Positions 23,595 through 30,536 of a stretch of DNA of 33,611 bases are shown piece by piece. Source of the stretch: Lewinellaceae bacterium (GTDB lineage Bacteria > Bacteroidota > Bacteroidia > Chitinophagales > Saprospiraceae); the NCBI GenBank assembly GCA_947476195.1, contig CANJPT010000047.1:1-33611 (forward strand), written 5' to 3'. Made by a program: the position numbers and the translations under genes. How positions within the stretch are numbered: position 1 is the stretch's first letter; each line of letters begins with the position of its first letter. The notes below the pieces were generated by a model, which did no database searches, was not told the origin of the DNA, and saw only the letters and a program-made list of their open reading frames with translations.

Positions 23595-26549
23595 ATGGCA
23601 AAAGCAAAGACACAAACAACCTCGCACGATAGTAATTCGGATCAGGTATCCGAATTACCCCAATCTACGATCAGTAGATCTTCGAATGCCCAAGCATATA
23701 TAGATGTCATCGGCGCTCGTGTCCACAATCTGAAGAATGTGGACGTTCGAATCCCACGCAATCAATTGGTCGTCATCACTGGTGTAAGCGGTTCGGGAAA
23801 ATCAAGTTTAGCCTTCGATACCATTTATGCCGAAGGCCAACGGCGTTTTATGGAAACCCTTTCTAGTTATGCCAGGCAGTTCATCGGCGAGATGGAACGA
23901 CCTGATGTAGACCAGATCACAGGCCTTTCCCCCGTCATTTCCATCGAGCAAAAAACGACTGGCCGAAACCCTCGGTCTACGGTTGGCACTGTTACCGAGG
24001 TGTACGATTTTTTGCGGTTGCTGTTTGCCCGAGCGGGTGAAGCATACTCCTATTCGACGGGAAAAAAAATGGTAAAATATACCGAAGAACAGATCGTGCA
24101 AAACATCACGGAACGGTATTCGGGACGTAAGATTGCCTTGCTCGCTCCCGTGGTTCGCTCCCGAAAAGGCCATTACCGGGAACTTTTTGAACAGATCCGC
24201 AAACAGGGTTATACCCGTGTTAGAGTAGATGGCGAGCTCCTGGAGATCACCCCAGCCATGCAACTGGACCGATATAAGATCCACGATATCGAAATCGTGG
24301 TTGACCGATTGAAAGTCGGTGACGACCGAAATGAGCGACTGGCAGAAAGTCTAAGTATGTCACTTAGATTAGGCGATGGCCTGGTTCAGGTGTTAGATAT
24401 GGAAGGGAACGAAGAAGGTGAAACGCCAAAGGAGGAGCAACCCTCTGCAATTTCTGCCTTTTCCAAGAACCTGATGTGCGCCGACACTGGCCTTTCTTAT
24501 GACGAACCTTCCCCTAATTCATTTTCTTTTAACTCACCCTATGGGATGTGCCCACAGTGCAAAGGCCTGGGTGAGATCCATGAGGTAGACATGGTGCGGG
24601 TAATTCCAGACCACTCAAAGAGTATCAATGAAGTAGCAATCGTTCCGCTGGGCGAAGTGCGTGAGAATATGGTGTTTAAACAACTCCGTGCCCTGGCCAA
24701 AAAACATAATTTTTCGTTTATCACCCCCGTAAAAGATCTGCCTGAAGCAGTGCTGAAGGCTATTTTATTTGGTGGAGACGAGATCAAGGTAGACATCGCC
24801 TGGGGCAGCGAAGAGTGGAGCTACGACATGGCCTTTGACGGCTTGGTAAATGTGCTCAAACGCCAATACGCCGATGCCACCAGCGAAAAAGCCCGTCAAT
24901 GGGCAGAAGATTTTATTGCCATCGTGCCTTGCCCGGATTGTAATGGCACCCGCCTGAAAAAAGAAAGCTTGTGGTTTAAAATTGCCGAGTACAACATCGC
25001 CGAACTGGCTAAAATGGACCTGGCAGAACTGCACGCTACCCTGGAAAATATAGATGAAAAATTGAGCGAACGCCAGCGTGTCATCGCTAAAGACGTACTG
25101 AAAGAGATTCGCTTCCGGCTTAAATTTCTCCTGCAGGTGGGACTTGATTATCTCGCATTAAATCGCCCGGCACGCTCACTTTCCGGCGGCGAAGGGCAAC
25201 GCATCCGCCTGGCTACTCAAATCGGCTCGCAATTGACAGGAATTACCTATATCCTTGATGAACCAAGTATCGGCCTGCACCAACGCGACAACCACCGACT
25301 CATTGAAGCCCTCAAAAACTTGCGTGACATCGGCAATACAGTGCTTGTGGTGGAACACGATCGCGATATTATGCTGGAATCCGATTATCTTATTGATCTC
25401 GGACCGGGTGCCGGCAAACATGGTGGCCAGATCGTAGACATAGGCAAACCTTCCGATTTTCTAAAAAAACCTACCGCTACTTCCGACTACCTCGCAGGCC
25501 GTTCAAAACTTGATATTCCGATGGTCCGCCGAACCGGCACAGACCAATGGCTGGAACTGGAAGGCTGCGTTGGGCACAATTTGAAAGCGGTATCCCTCCG
25601 TATACCGCTTCGCACATTTGTCTGCATCACGGGCGTAAGCGGCTCCGGAAAGTCCTCGCTGATCAATGAAACGCTCTATCCCATCCTCCAAAGCCATTTC
25701 CACAATAGCCTCAAACGACCGCTTAAATACCAGGAGATCAAGGGCTTGGATTTTCTCGATAAGGTCATCGAGATCGATCAGAGTGCCATTGGACGTACGC
25801 CACGCAGCAACCCTGCCACGTATACCAATGTATTTGGCGACATACGCAAACTCTTTGCGGACACGCCGGAAGCAAAGATCCGGGGCTATGCCAACGGTCG
25901 GTTCTCCTTCAATGTGAAAGGGGGGCGTTGTGATGTATGTGAAGGCGCCGGACTGCGTACCATCGAGATGAATTTCCTGCCTGACGTACAGGTGCACTGT
26001 GAGCGCTGCCAAGGCCGCCGCTACAACCGCGAAACCCTGGAAGTCCTGTACAAAGGTAAAAGTATCAGCGATGTGTTGGACATGACCATCAATGAGGCCG
26101 CAGAATTCTTCCAGCCTATTCCGAATATATATCGGAGGATTAAGACTTTACAGGATGTTGGACTCGGCTATATCACGCTTGGTCAGCAGGCTACCACCCT
26201 CTCTGGTGGTGAAGCTCAAAGGGTGAAGCTCGCTGAAGAGCTCTCCAAAAAAGACACTGGCCGAACGATCTATATCCTGGACGAGCCTACCACTGGCCTC
26301 CACTTTGAAGATATCCGCCAATTATTAAAAGTGTTAAACAAATTGGTAGAAAAAGGAAACACCGTCATCGTCATCGAGCACAACCTCGATGTGATAAAAA
26401 TGGCTGACTATGTGATTGATGTGGGGCCGGAGGGCGGTTTCCGGGGAGGTAGGATTGTGGCGGCTGGTACACCAGAAGAGGTGGCCACGGTGGAAGGGAG
26501 TTGGACTGGTTTGTTTTTGAAAGAAGAACTCAAGCTTGTTCCAGAATAA
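23595..26549 (+). CDS. uvrA: Excinuclease ABC subunit UvrA
   Basis: A 984-residue DNA damage recognition ATPase of nucleotide excision repair, which loads UvrB onto lesions as a dimer. It has two ABC modules: Walker A GVSGSGKSS at 63-71 and again in the C-terminal half (CITGVSGSGKSSLINE), with signatures SLSGGEGQRIRLA and TLSGGEAQRVKLA and Walker B ILDEPSIGLHQRD and ILDEPTTGLHFED. The C-terminal zinc finger is complete (Cys779, Cys782, Cys802, Cys805). The first zinc module has Cys295, Cys319 and Cys322 but lacks the fourth cysteine, since CADT stands in place of CxxC; I believe this is common in related bacteria. A ~30-residue polar N-terminal extension precedes the core. The 3' end overlaps the convergent antitoxin gene by 20 bases. 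Confidence 0.97.
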   Translation: MAKAKTQTTSHDSNSDQVSELPQSTISRSSNAQAYIDVIGARVHNLKNVDVRIPRNQLVVITGVSGSGKSSLAFDTIYAEGQRRFMETLSSYARQFIGEMERPDVDQITGLSPVISIEQKTTGRNPRSTVGTVTEVYDFLRLLFARAGEAYSYSTGKKMVKYTEEQIVQNITERYSGRKIALLAPVVRSRKGHYRELFEQIRKQGYTRVRVDGELLEITPAMQLDRYKIHDIEIVVDRLKVGDDRNERLAESLSMSLRLGDGLVQVLDMEGNEEGETPKEEQPSAISAFSKNLMCADTGLSYDEPSPNSFSFNSPYGMCPQCKGLGEIHEVDMVRVIPDHSKSINEVAIVPLGEVRENMVFKQLRALAKKHNFSFITPVKDLPEAVLKAILFGGDEIKVDIAWGSEEWSYDMAFDGLVNVLKRQYADATSEKARQWAEDFIAIVPCPDCNGTRLKKESLWFKIAEYNIAELAKMDLAELHATLENIDEKLSERQRVIAKDVLKEIRFRLKFLLQVGLDYLALNRPARSLSGGEGQRIRLATQIGSQLTGITYILDEPSIGLHQRDNHRLIEALKNLRDIGNTVLVVEHDRDIMLESDYLIDLGPGAGKHGGQIVDIGKPSDFLKKPTATSDYLAGRSKLDIPMVRRTGTDQWLELEGCVGHNLKAVSLRIPLRTFVCITGVSGSGKSSLINETLYPILQSHFHNSLKRPLKYQEIKGLDFLDKVIEIDQSAIGRTPRSNPATYTNVFGDIRKLFADTPEAKIRGYANGRFSFNVKGGRCDVCEGAGLRTIEMNFLPDVQVHCERCQGRRYNRETLEVLYKGKSISDVLDMTINEAAEFFQPIPNIYRRIKTLQDVGLGYITLGQQATTLSGGEAQRVKLAEELSKKDTGRTIYILDEPTTGLHFEDIRQLLKVLNKLVEKGNTVIVIEHNLDVIKMADYVIDVGPEGGFRGGRIVAAGTPEEVATVEGSWTGLFLKEELKLVPE

Positions 26550-26919
26550 AAGCCGCATCAATTTTTAAAACGGAATGGAGTCGTTTAGCCAGATCCATAT
26601 TCACTTTTCGCTTGCCTTGCATCACTTCTGAGAGGCGGGTGGCGGAGACTCCAAGTAAGTCTGCAAGTTCTTTTTGTTTGAGTTTGCGCTCGTACATTTT
26701 CAGTTCAAGCATTTCTACCAGCGTTTTAGGCTTGCGGATTGGCATGAGCGGAATGCCGTCTTCCCAAGCCTCAGCAAGTATGGAGAGGTGCTGCAACTCT
26801 TCTTTCTCGATGGATGATAGCGTACTAAAGCCACCTTGTGCCTTAGATTTACTCAGATAAGATTCTACCCGATCCATAACTTCCAGATATTCTGCTTCGG
26901 AATTGATTTTGTATTGCAT
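26530..26919 (-). CDS. higA: HigA-type antitoxin (XRE-family helix-turn-helix)
   Basis: A 129-residue antitoxin. The N-terminal ~65 residues are helical and are the probable toxin-neutralising part. The C-terminal XRE helix-turn-helix is KQKELADLLGVSATRLSEVMQGKRKVN split over the two helices, followed by LAKRLHSVLKID. It starts 5 bases after the toxin gene, giving the toxin-first order typical of higBA. The protein should bind the toxin and repress the shared promoter. Its 3' end overlaps the end of uvrA in the opposite direction by 20 bases, so the transcripts converge with no terminator between them. Confidence 0.88.
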   Translation of the reverse strand: MQYKINSEAEYLEVMDRVESYLSKSKAQGGFSTLSSIEKEELQHLSILAEAWEDGIPLMPIRKPKTLVEMLELKMYERKLKQKELADLLGVSATRLSEVMQGKRKVNMDLAKRLHSVLKIDAAFILEQA

Positions 26920-26924
26920 ATAAA

Positions 26925-27218
26925 TTAGATTGTGGTCACATCCATCTTGGCATATTCGGCGTGCGTGCCAGCAAAGCGAATGAAAACAGTGCGTATATCA
27001 AAGAAGATCATAACAACGACTCGGTAACGATTCCCACGGATATTGAATACAAAGCGGTCATTGCCAACATAATCTACTGAGTTGAACATTTTCCGAACAT
27101 CACCTGGTGCACCCCAATCAGCCTCTTTTACGAGGCAATACCAATCGTTCAGTGCGTCGATTGCTTGAGGATATTCGGCTCCAAAATCCCGCAGTTTAGT
27201 TTTGCTGATAATGATCAT
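26925..27218 (-). CDS. higB: HigB-type toxin (RelE-superfamily mRNA interferase)
   Basis: A 97-residue protein with the HigB_toxin pattern: MIIISKTKLRDFGAEYPQA, then LNDWYCLVKEADWGAPGDVRK, and a C-terminal sheet with RFVFNIRGNRYRVVV and FIRFAGTHAEYAKMD. HigB toxins of this group cut ribosome-bound mRNA when freed from HigA. Key basic residues of the core (Arg in NIRGNRYR, and the GTHAEYAK segment with His) are intact, so the toxin looks functional. The reading frame extends upstream to 27419, but the conserved start MIIISKTKLRDF and the promoter at 27227-27257 favour the ATG at 27218. Confidence 0.88.
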   Translation of the reverse strand: MIIISKTKLRDFGAEYPQAIDALNDWYCLVKEADWGAPGDVRKMFNSVDYVGNDRFVFNIRGNRYRVVVMIFFDIRTVFIRFAGTHAEYAKMDVTTI

Positions 27219-27258
27219 TTGAAATGCAAAAATAGCCAATAAAATTACACATTTCAAA
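27218..27258 (-). promoter_or_regulatory. higBA promoter framed by a 9-bp inverted repeat (candidate HigA operator)
   Basis: On the minus strand TTG (27257-27255) and TATTTTTG (27234-27227) are spaced 20 bases apart, a good Bacteroidota promoter. TTTGAAATG (27218-27226) and its exact complement CATTTCAAA (27250-27258) flank it, with centres about 32 bases apart, roughly three helical turns. The -7 box ends only 9 bases before the toxin ATG, so the message would have almost no leader. Confidence 0.6.
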
Positions 27259-27359
27259 ATTAAATTCCAAATAGAGCTAAGTTTTGATCGCTTCTTACTT
27301 CCCGTTTCAACATTCCGACATATATTTTTGCCCCGAAACGAAATAGTTTTCAACTTTCC

Positions 27360-27390
27360 TTTGCCAAAAAGATAAGAGTTCATACTTTTG
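27360..27390 (+). promoter_or_regulatory. Consensus promoter TTTG-N19-TACTTTTG for DUF177-rpmF
   Basis: TTTG at 27360-27363 and TACTTTTG at 27383-27390 with 19 bases between them give a textbook Bacteroidota sigma-A promoter, 28 bases before the ATG at 27419. Confidence 0.75.
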
Positions 27391-27418
27391 CCGCCCGTTT
27401 TGAAAAACTTCCTAGTCA

Positions 27419-27940
27419 ATGGACGCTTTTGTTGCGTACGCCTTACCCATTCAAGGGTTAAAAACTGGCCTACATCATTTTAAATTTGAAGTTGACAGCG
27501 CTTTTTTCGCTCAGTTCGAAGATTCGCCCGTAGAAGAGGGCAAAGTTCAATTTGAACTCGAACTGGACAAACGGCCTGATATGATGCTTTTCGATTTTAC
27601 AATGGAAGGTTTCATAAAAGCTGAGTGTGACAGATGTACCGCCGCCATTGATTTGCCGATCGAAGATGAACGACAACTCATAGTGAAATTTGGAGAAGAA
27701 GACATAGAACTGGACGATGAGGTGATTTTTATGCACCGAGATGCTCCGGTTTTCAATGTGGCAAAGTATCTGTACGAATTTATTGTGCTCGCTTTGCCCA
27801 TTACGAATATCTACGATTGCGAGAACGACCCAGAGCCGCCTTGCAATTTTGAAGTGCTGAAGCACTTAAAATCAGAAACAGACGAAGGAGATACCAATTC
27901 AGTTTGGGACAGCCTTCGAGACTTGAATAGCGATAATTAA
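27419..27940 (+). CDS. DUF177 (YceD-family) protein
   Basis: A 173-residue acidic protein of the YceD/DUF177 family. The core includes GFIKAECDRCTAAIDLPIED with a CxxC pair and EDIELDDEVIF, and a second cysteine pair in YDCENDPEPPC near the C-terminus. In many bacteria this gene precedes rpmF, as it does here (90 bases upstream). The family is linked to ribosomal RNA processing or large-subunit maturation, but a precise activity is not established. It has its own strong promoter, so it and rpmF probably form one transcript that ends at 28264-28300. Start: the first ATG, giving the usual N-terminus. Confidence 0.88.
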   Translation: MDAFVAYALPIQGLKTGLHHFKFEVDSAFFAQFEDSPVEEGKVQFELELDKRPDMMLFDFTMEGFIKAECDRCTAAIDLPIEDERQLIVKFGEEDIELDDEVIFMHRDAPVFNVAKYLYEFIVLALPITNIYDCENDPEPPCNFEVLKHLKSETDEGDTNSVWDSLRDLNSDN

Positions 27941-28029
27941 TTGAATCACAACCGGTTGTTTGAAGACTTTTTAAAGTACAGCAAACAATCCTCCTGCTTT
28001 TCGGCAGGTGAATAAAGGAATACAGCGTC

Positions 28030-28233
28030 ATGCCAAATCCAAAATGGCGGCACTCCAAGCGCCGCAAACGCGCTCGCCGCACACACGACCATGCATTAAT
28101 GCCTACACTCGGCACTTGCAAGACTACTGGCGAAGTTCACATGTTCCACCACGCTTATACCGTGGATGGTGACCTGTTCTATCGCGGTCAGGTATTGGTG
28201 CCGGGGAAAGCCCGAGCATCAGCTGAAGAATAG
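28030..28233 (+). CDS. rpmF: 50S ribosomal protein L32
   Basis: A 67-residue basic protein starting MPNPKWRHSKRRKRARRTHDH, the standard L32 N-terminus. It is a component of the large ribosomal subunit. Only one cysteine (in GTCKTTGEVH) remains, so it is the zinc-free type rather than the four-cysteine form, which is normal in this phylum. It follows the DUF177 gene and is followed by a terminator. Confidence 0.95.
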   Translation: MPNPKWRHSKRRKRARRTHDHALMPTLGTCKTTGEVHMFHHAYTVDGDLFYRGQVLVPGKARASAEE

Positions 28234-28263
28234 TCACGCCTTTTTTATCAGGCAATTGAGGAG

Positions 28264-28300
28264 GCTCCAATCCCGCTAGTCGGGATTATTGGGGCTTTTT
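28264..28300 (+). terminator. Rho-independent terminator after rpmF
   Basis: GGCTCCAA-TCCCG pairs with CGGGATTATTGGGGC around CTAGT, followed by TTTTT. The stem has a small bulge. The ridA ATG lies only 19 bases beyond the T-run, so ridA must use a promoter overlapping this region or rely on readthrough. Confidence 0.85.
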
Positions 28301-28318
28301 CTGTTATTTTACTACAAT

Positions 28319-28699
28319 ATGAAGCAACTCGTCAATACCCCCAACGCTCCATTGCCCATTGGACCCTACAATCAGGCTGTTGCATACAACGGACTGCTTT
28401 TCGTATCAGGCCAGATTGCTATTGATCCGCCTACCGGCGACTTAGTGTTAGACAACATCGAAGCCGAAACCCATCAAGTGCTGCAAAACGTGAAAGCGAT
28501 TGTGGAAGCAGCTGGTAGCTCCCTTGAAAAAGTGTTAAAAGCCTCTGTCTTTGTAAAAGACATGAACCTTTTTGGTCGAATCAATGTAGTGTATGGAGAA
28601 TACTTCAAACCAGAATTCGCGCCAGCCCGCGAACTGGTACAGGTGTCAGAACTTCCTAAGTTTGTGAACATCGAGATCTCTGTGATCGCCCATCAATAA
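28319..28699 (+). CDS. ridA: RidA family enamine/imine deaminase
   Basis: A 126-residue protein with PIGPYNQA, VSGQI and the C-terminal FAPARELVQVSELP, in which Arg104 matches the catalytic arginine of RidA. It hydrolyses reactive enamine/imine intermediates released by PLP enzymes such as threonine dehydratase, protecting other PLP enzymes from damage. Length and motifs are normal. The frame is open upstream to 28289 without an ATG, so the ATG at 28319 (MKQLVNTPNAPL) is used. A terminator lies immediately upstream. Confidence 0.92.
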   Translation: MKQLVNTPNAPLPIGPYNQAVAYNGLLFVSGQIAIDPPTGDLVLDNIEAETHQVLQNVKAIVEAAGSSLEKVLKASVFVKDMNLFGRINVVYGEYFKPEFAPARELVQVSELPKFVNIEISVIAHQ

Positions 28700-28774
28700 A
28701 GTGTATGGGCGAACATCAGGGTCTTCAAAGATTCCCTTGATGCATTCACTCATTTGCTCAATACCTCATTGGTT

Positions 28775-29770
28775 ATGAAAAACGTACTCTCTTGCGTGCA
28801 GCCTACGGGCGACCTACATCTTGGCAATTACTTTGGGGCAGTACAAAACTGGGTTAAGCTCCAAGATGAATACAACTGCCTTTACGGCGTGGTGGATTAC
28901 CACTCCATGACCATGCCTTATAACGCAACGCTTCTCAGAGAGAATACCTGGAAAATGGTTTTCTACCTCTTGGCTTGCGGGATCAAACCAGAAAACCTGT
29001 TTATCCAGAGCCTCATACCAGAACACATCGAACTTTCGTGGATACTTGGTTGTACCACAAGCTATGGTGAACTAACGCGCATGACACAGTTCAAAGATAA
29101 AGTAGATCAACTCCATGAAACGGACAAAGATGCCTTTGTGAGTCTTGGACTTTTTGCCTATCCCGTGCTCCAGGCGGCGGATATTCTGATCTATCATGCT
29201 GATTACGTCCCAATTGGCAAAGACCAAGAGCAACACCTCGAACTTTCGAGGAATATTGCGCAGCGTTTCAATCACCAATTTGGGAAAGAATATTTTGTCC
29301 ATCCAGCGCCACTGTATACGGAAACGCCCAAAATCCTTTCTCCTGCTGACCCCAATAAGAAGATGAGCAAAAGCCTCGGCGAAAAGCACTACATCAATCT
29401 ATTTGGGGAGGAAGACCGCGTCCGCAAACAAATTAAATCGGCCGTAACCGACACTGGCGAGGCTGTGGAAGGAGAAATGAGTGCCGGCGTAAAAAATCTG
29501 TTTGAATTACTCCGTGCCAGCAAAGAAATGGATGCCCATGATTCACTGATGGCAGACTACTTGTCAAACGCACTTCGATACAGCGACTTGAAAGAAGGCG
29601 TGGCCAATGCAGTTATAAAGCTCATCAATCCATTCCGGGAGCGTCTGGCTATATTACAGGTGGATGAAAAAAATGTAAAAAACCAAATCCATGAGGCCAG
29701 TGCTGAAATACGAAAACGCGCCCAGCAGACGCTTCGTGAAGTTAGGGACATTACGGGATTGATTGTTTGA
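28775..29770 (+). CDS. trpS: Tryptophan--tRNA ligase
   Basis: A 331-residue class I aminoacyl-tRNA synthetase that attaches tryptophan to tRNA-Trp. The HIGH-type motif is HLGN at 15-18 in PTGDLHLGNY, and the KMSKS motif is at 196-200 (NKKMSKSLGEK). Family-specific blocks MTQFKDKVDQ and YPVLQAADILIYHADYVPIGKDQ are present. The start at 28754 would be a TTG, so the ATG at 28775 (MKNVLSCVQPTGDLHLGNY), directly before the conserved region, is used. Length is normal for bacterial TrpS. A terminator follows 47 bases after the stop. Confidence 0.96.
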   Translation: MKNVLSCVQPTGDLHLGNYFGAVQNWVKLQDEYNCLYGVVDYHSMTMPYNATLLRENTWKMVFYLLACGIKPENLFIQSLIPEHIELSWILGCTTSYGELTRMTQFKDKVDQLHETDKDAFVSLGLFAYPVLQAADILIYHADYVPIGKDQEQHLELSRNIAQRFNHQFGKEYFVHPAPLYTETPKILSPADPNKKMSKSLGEKHYINLFGEEDRVRKQIKSAVTDTGEAVEGEMSAGVKNLFELLRASKEMDAHDSLMADYLSNALRYSDLKEGVANAVIKLINPFRERLAILQVDEKNVKNQIHEASAEIRKRAQQTLREVRDITGLIV

Positions 29771-29817
29771 AAGAAAAATAGGTGCAATTTTTGAATTGCA
29801 AGTACGCACAGGCCTGC

Positions 29818-29856
29818 AAAAAAGCCGCTTAGAGAATACTCTGAGCGGCTTTTTTT
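29818..29856. terminator. Bidirectional terminator between trpS and the Cys-rich gene
   Basis: AAAAAAGCCGCTTAGAG (29818-29834) pairs with CTCTGAGCGGCTTTTTT (29839-29855) with one G-U-type mismatch and a 4-base loop. A-run and T-run arms let it serve both convergent genes. Confidence 0.9.
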
Positions 29857-29875
29857 ATGCGTTGAACCATAATAA

Positions 29876-30286
29876 TTACTGCTCAGCTTTTTTATCCCCA
29901 GCACCTGGCTTGGCGCAGCAGGATTTGCCACCAGCAGCAGCACCCCCAGCACAGCAGGCTTTCTTTTCACCAGCAGTGCAAGACTTTTTAGTCATGCCTT
30001 CTGTGGAACAGGCAGCTGTTTTTGGTGCAGCATTAACAAAGGCATTAGAAGCCTCATCATATTGTACACTTACAAACTTGACGCTACCCTGAGCATCAGC
30101 TTCTTTGCGAACGTACGCGATAGAGCCGTCTTCAGCCTGACGTTTTTCTATGCTGGCATCAGAAGTTGCCGCTTTGGCTGCTTTGCTTGCGCAACAGGAT
30201 TTACCAGCAGATGCAGTGCATTGAGCGTTTGCCGATACGATACCAACGGTAAGGAAGAAGGCGAAGAAAAAAATTGCTTTTTTCAT
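29876..30286 (-). CDS. Cysteine-rich exported protein of unknown function
   Basis: A 136-residue protein. Residues 1-22 are a signal peptide (MKKAIFFFAFFLTVGIVSANA, then QC). The mature protein begins with a cysteine cluster (CTASAGKSCCASK). A short domain follows (~45-90, SIAYVRKEADAQGSVKFVSVQ). It ends in a second cluster: CSTEGMTKKSC, then KKACCAGG and GKSCCAKPG. Nine or more cysteines, many as CC pairs within Gly-Ala-Lys-rich sequence, suggest metal binding or a heavily disulfide-bonded surface protein, but I recognise no family. It has a signal peptide and no T9SS tail, so the periplasm or outer membrane is the likely location. The signal sequence fixes the start at 30286. Confidence 0.75.
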   Translation of the reverse strand: MKKAIFFFAFFLTVGIVSANAQCTASAGKSCCASKAAKAATSDASIEKRQAEDGSIAYVRKEADAQGSVKFVSVQYDEASNAFVNAAPKTAACSTEGMTKKSCTAGEKKACCAGGAAAGGKSCCAKPGAGDKKAEQ

Positions 30287-30343
30287 GAGTCAAAAAGTGA
30301 GTGATTTTAAAGTGAGAAAAGTACGTATTTACAATAACGAATT

Positions 30344-30371
30344 CAAAAGTAAAGGGTTTAAAGCAATTCAA
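30344..30371 (-). promoter_or_regulatory. Candidate promoter for the Cys-rich gene
   Basis: On the minus strand TTG (30371-30369) and TACTTTTG (30351-30344) are spaced 17 bases apart. The -7 box matches the consensus; the spacing is slightly short. It is 57 bases before the ATG. Confidence 0.45.
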
Positions 30372-30400
30372 AACATTTTTGAGAAAACCTTAACTAGAAA

Positions 30401-30523
30401 AATGTGGTCAATGTGAATAAATGTGGTCAATGTGTTTTTGATCCGAAGGGCAGCATAACTGATTACACACCCTTTAATGTGGTCAATTCTGCCCGGTCGA
30501 GCCCAAATCACATTGACCACATT
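30401..30523. repeat. Four copies of AATGTGGTCAATGTG, three direct and one inverted
   Basis: Direct copies lie at 30401-30415 and 30420-30434, and a shorter one (AATGTGGTCAA) at 30476-30486. An exact inverted copy is at 30509-30523. The second and last copies can form the outer stem of a hairpin, and GGGCAG (30448-30453) with CTGCCC (30489-30494) forms an inner stem. The block occupies the space between the S41 protease stop codon and the Cys-rich gene's promoter. It may end the S41 transcript or be a repetitive element. Confidence 0.65.
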
Positions 30524-30536
30524 AAACACATTGCCC

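Noticed and set aside
23808-24284. Antisense frames inside uvrA and other long genes
   Set aside because: They mirror codon structure of the real genes and have no domain content.
30401-30523. CRISPR array made of AATGTGGTCAATGTG units
   Set aside because: Too few copies, one inverted, unequal spacing, and no cas genes.
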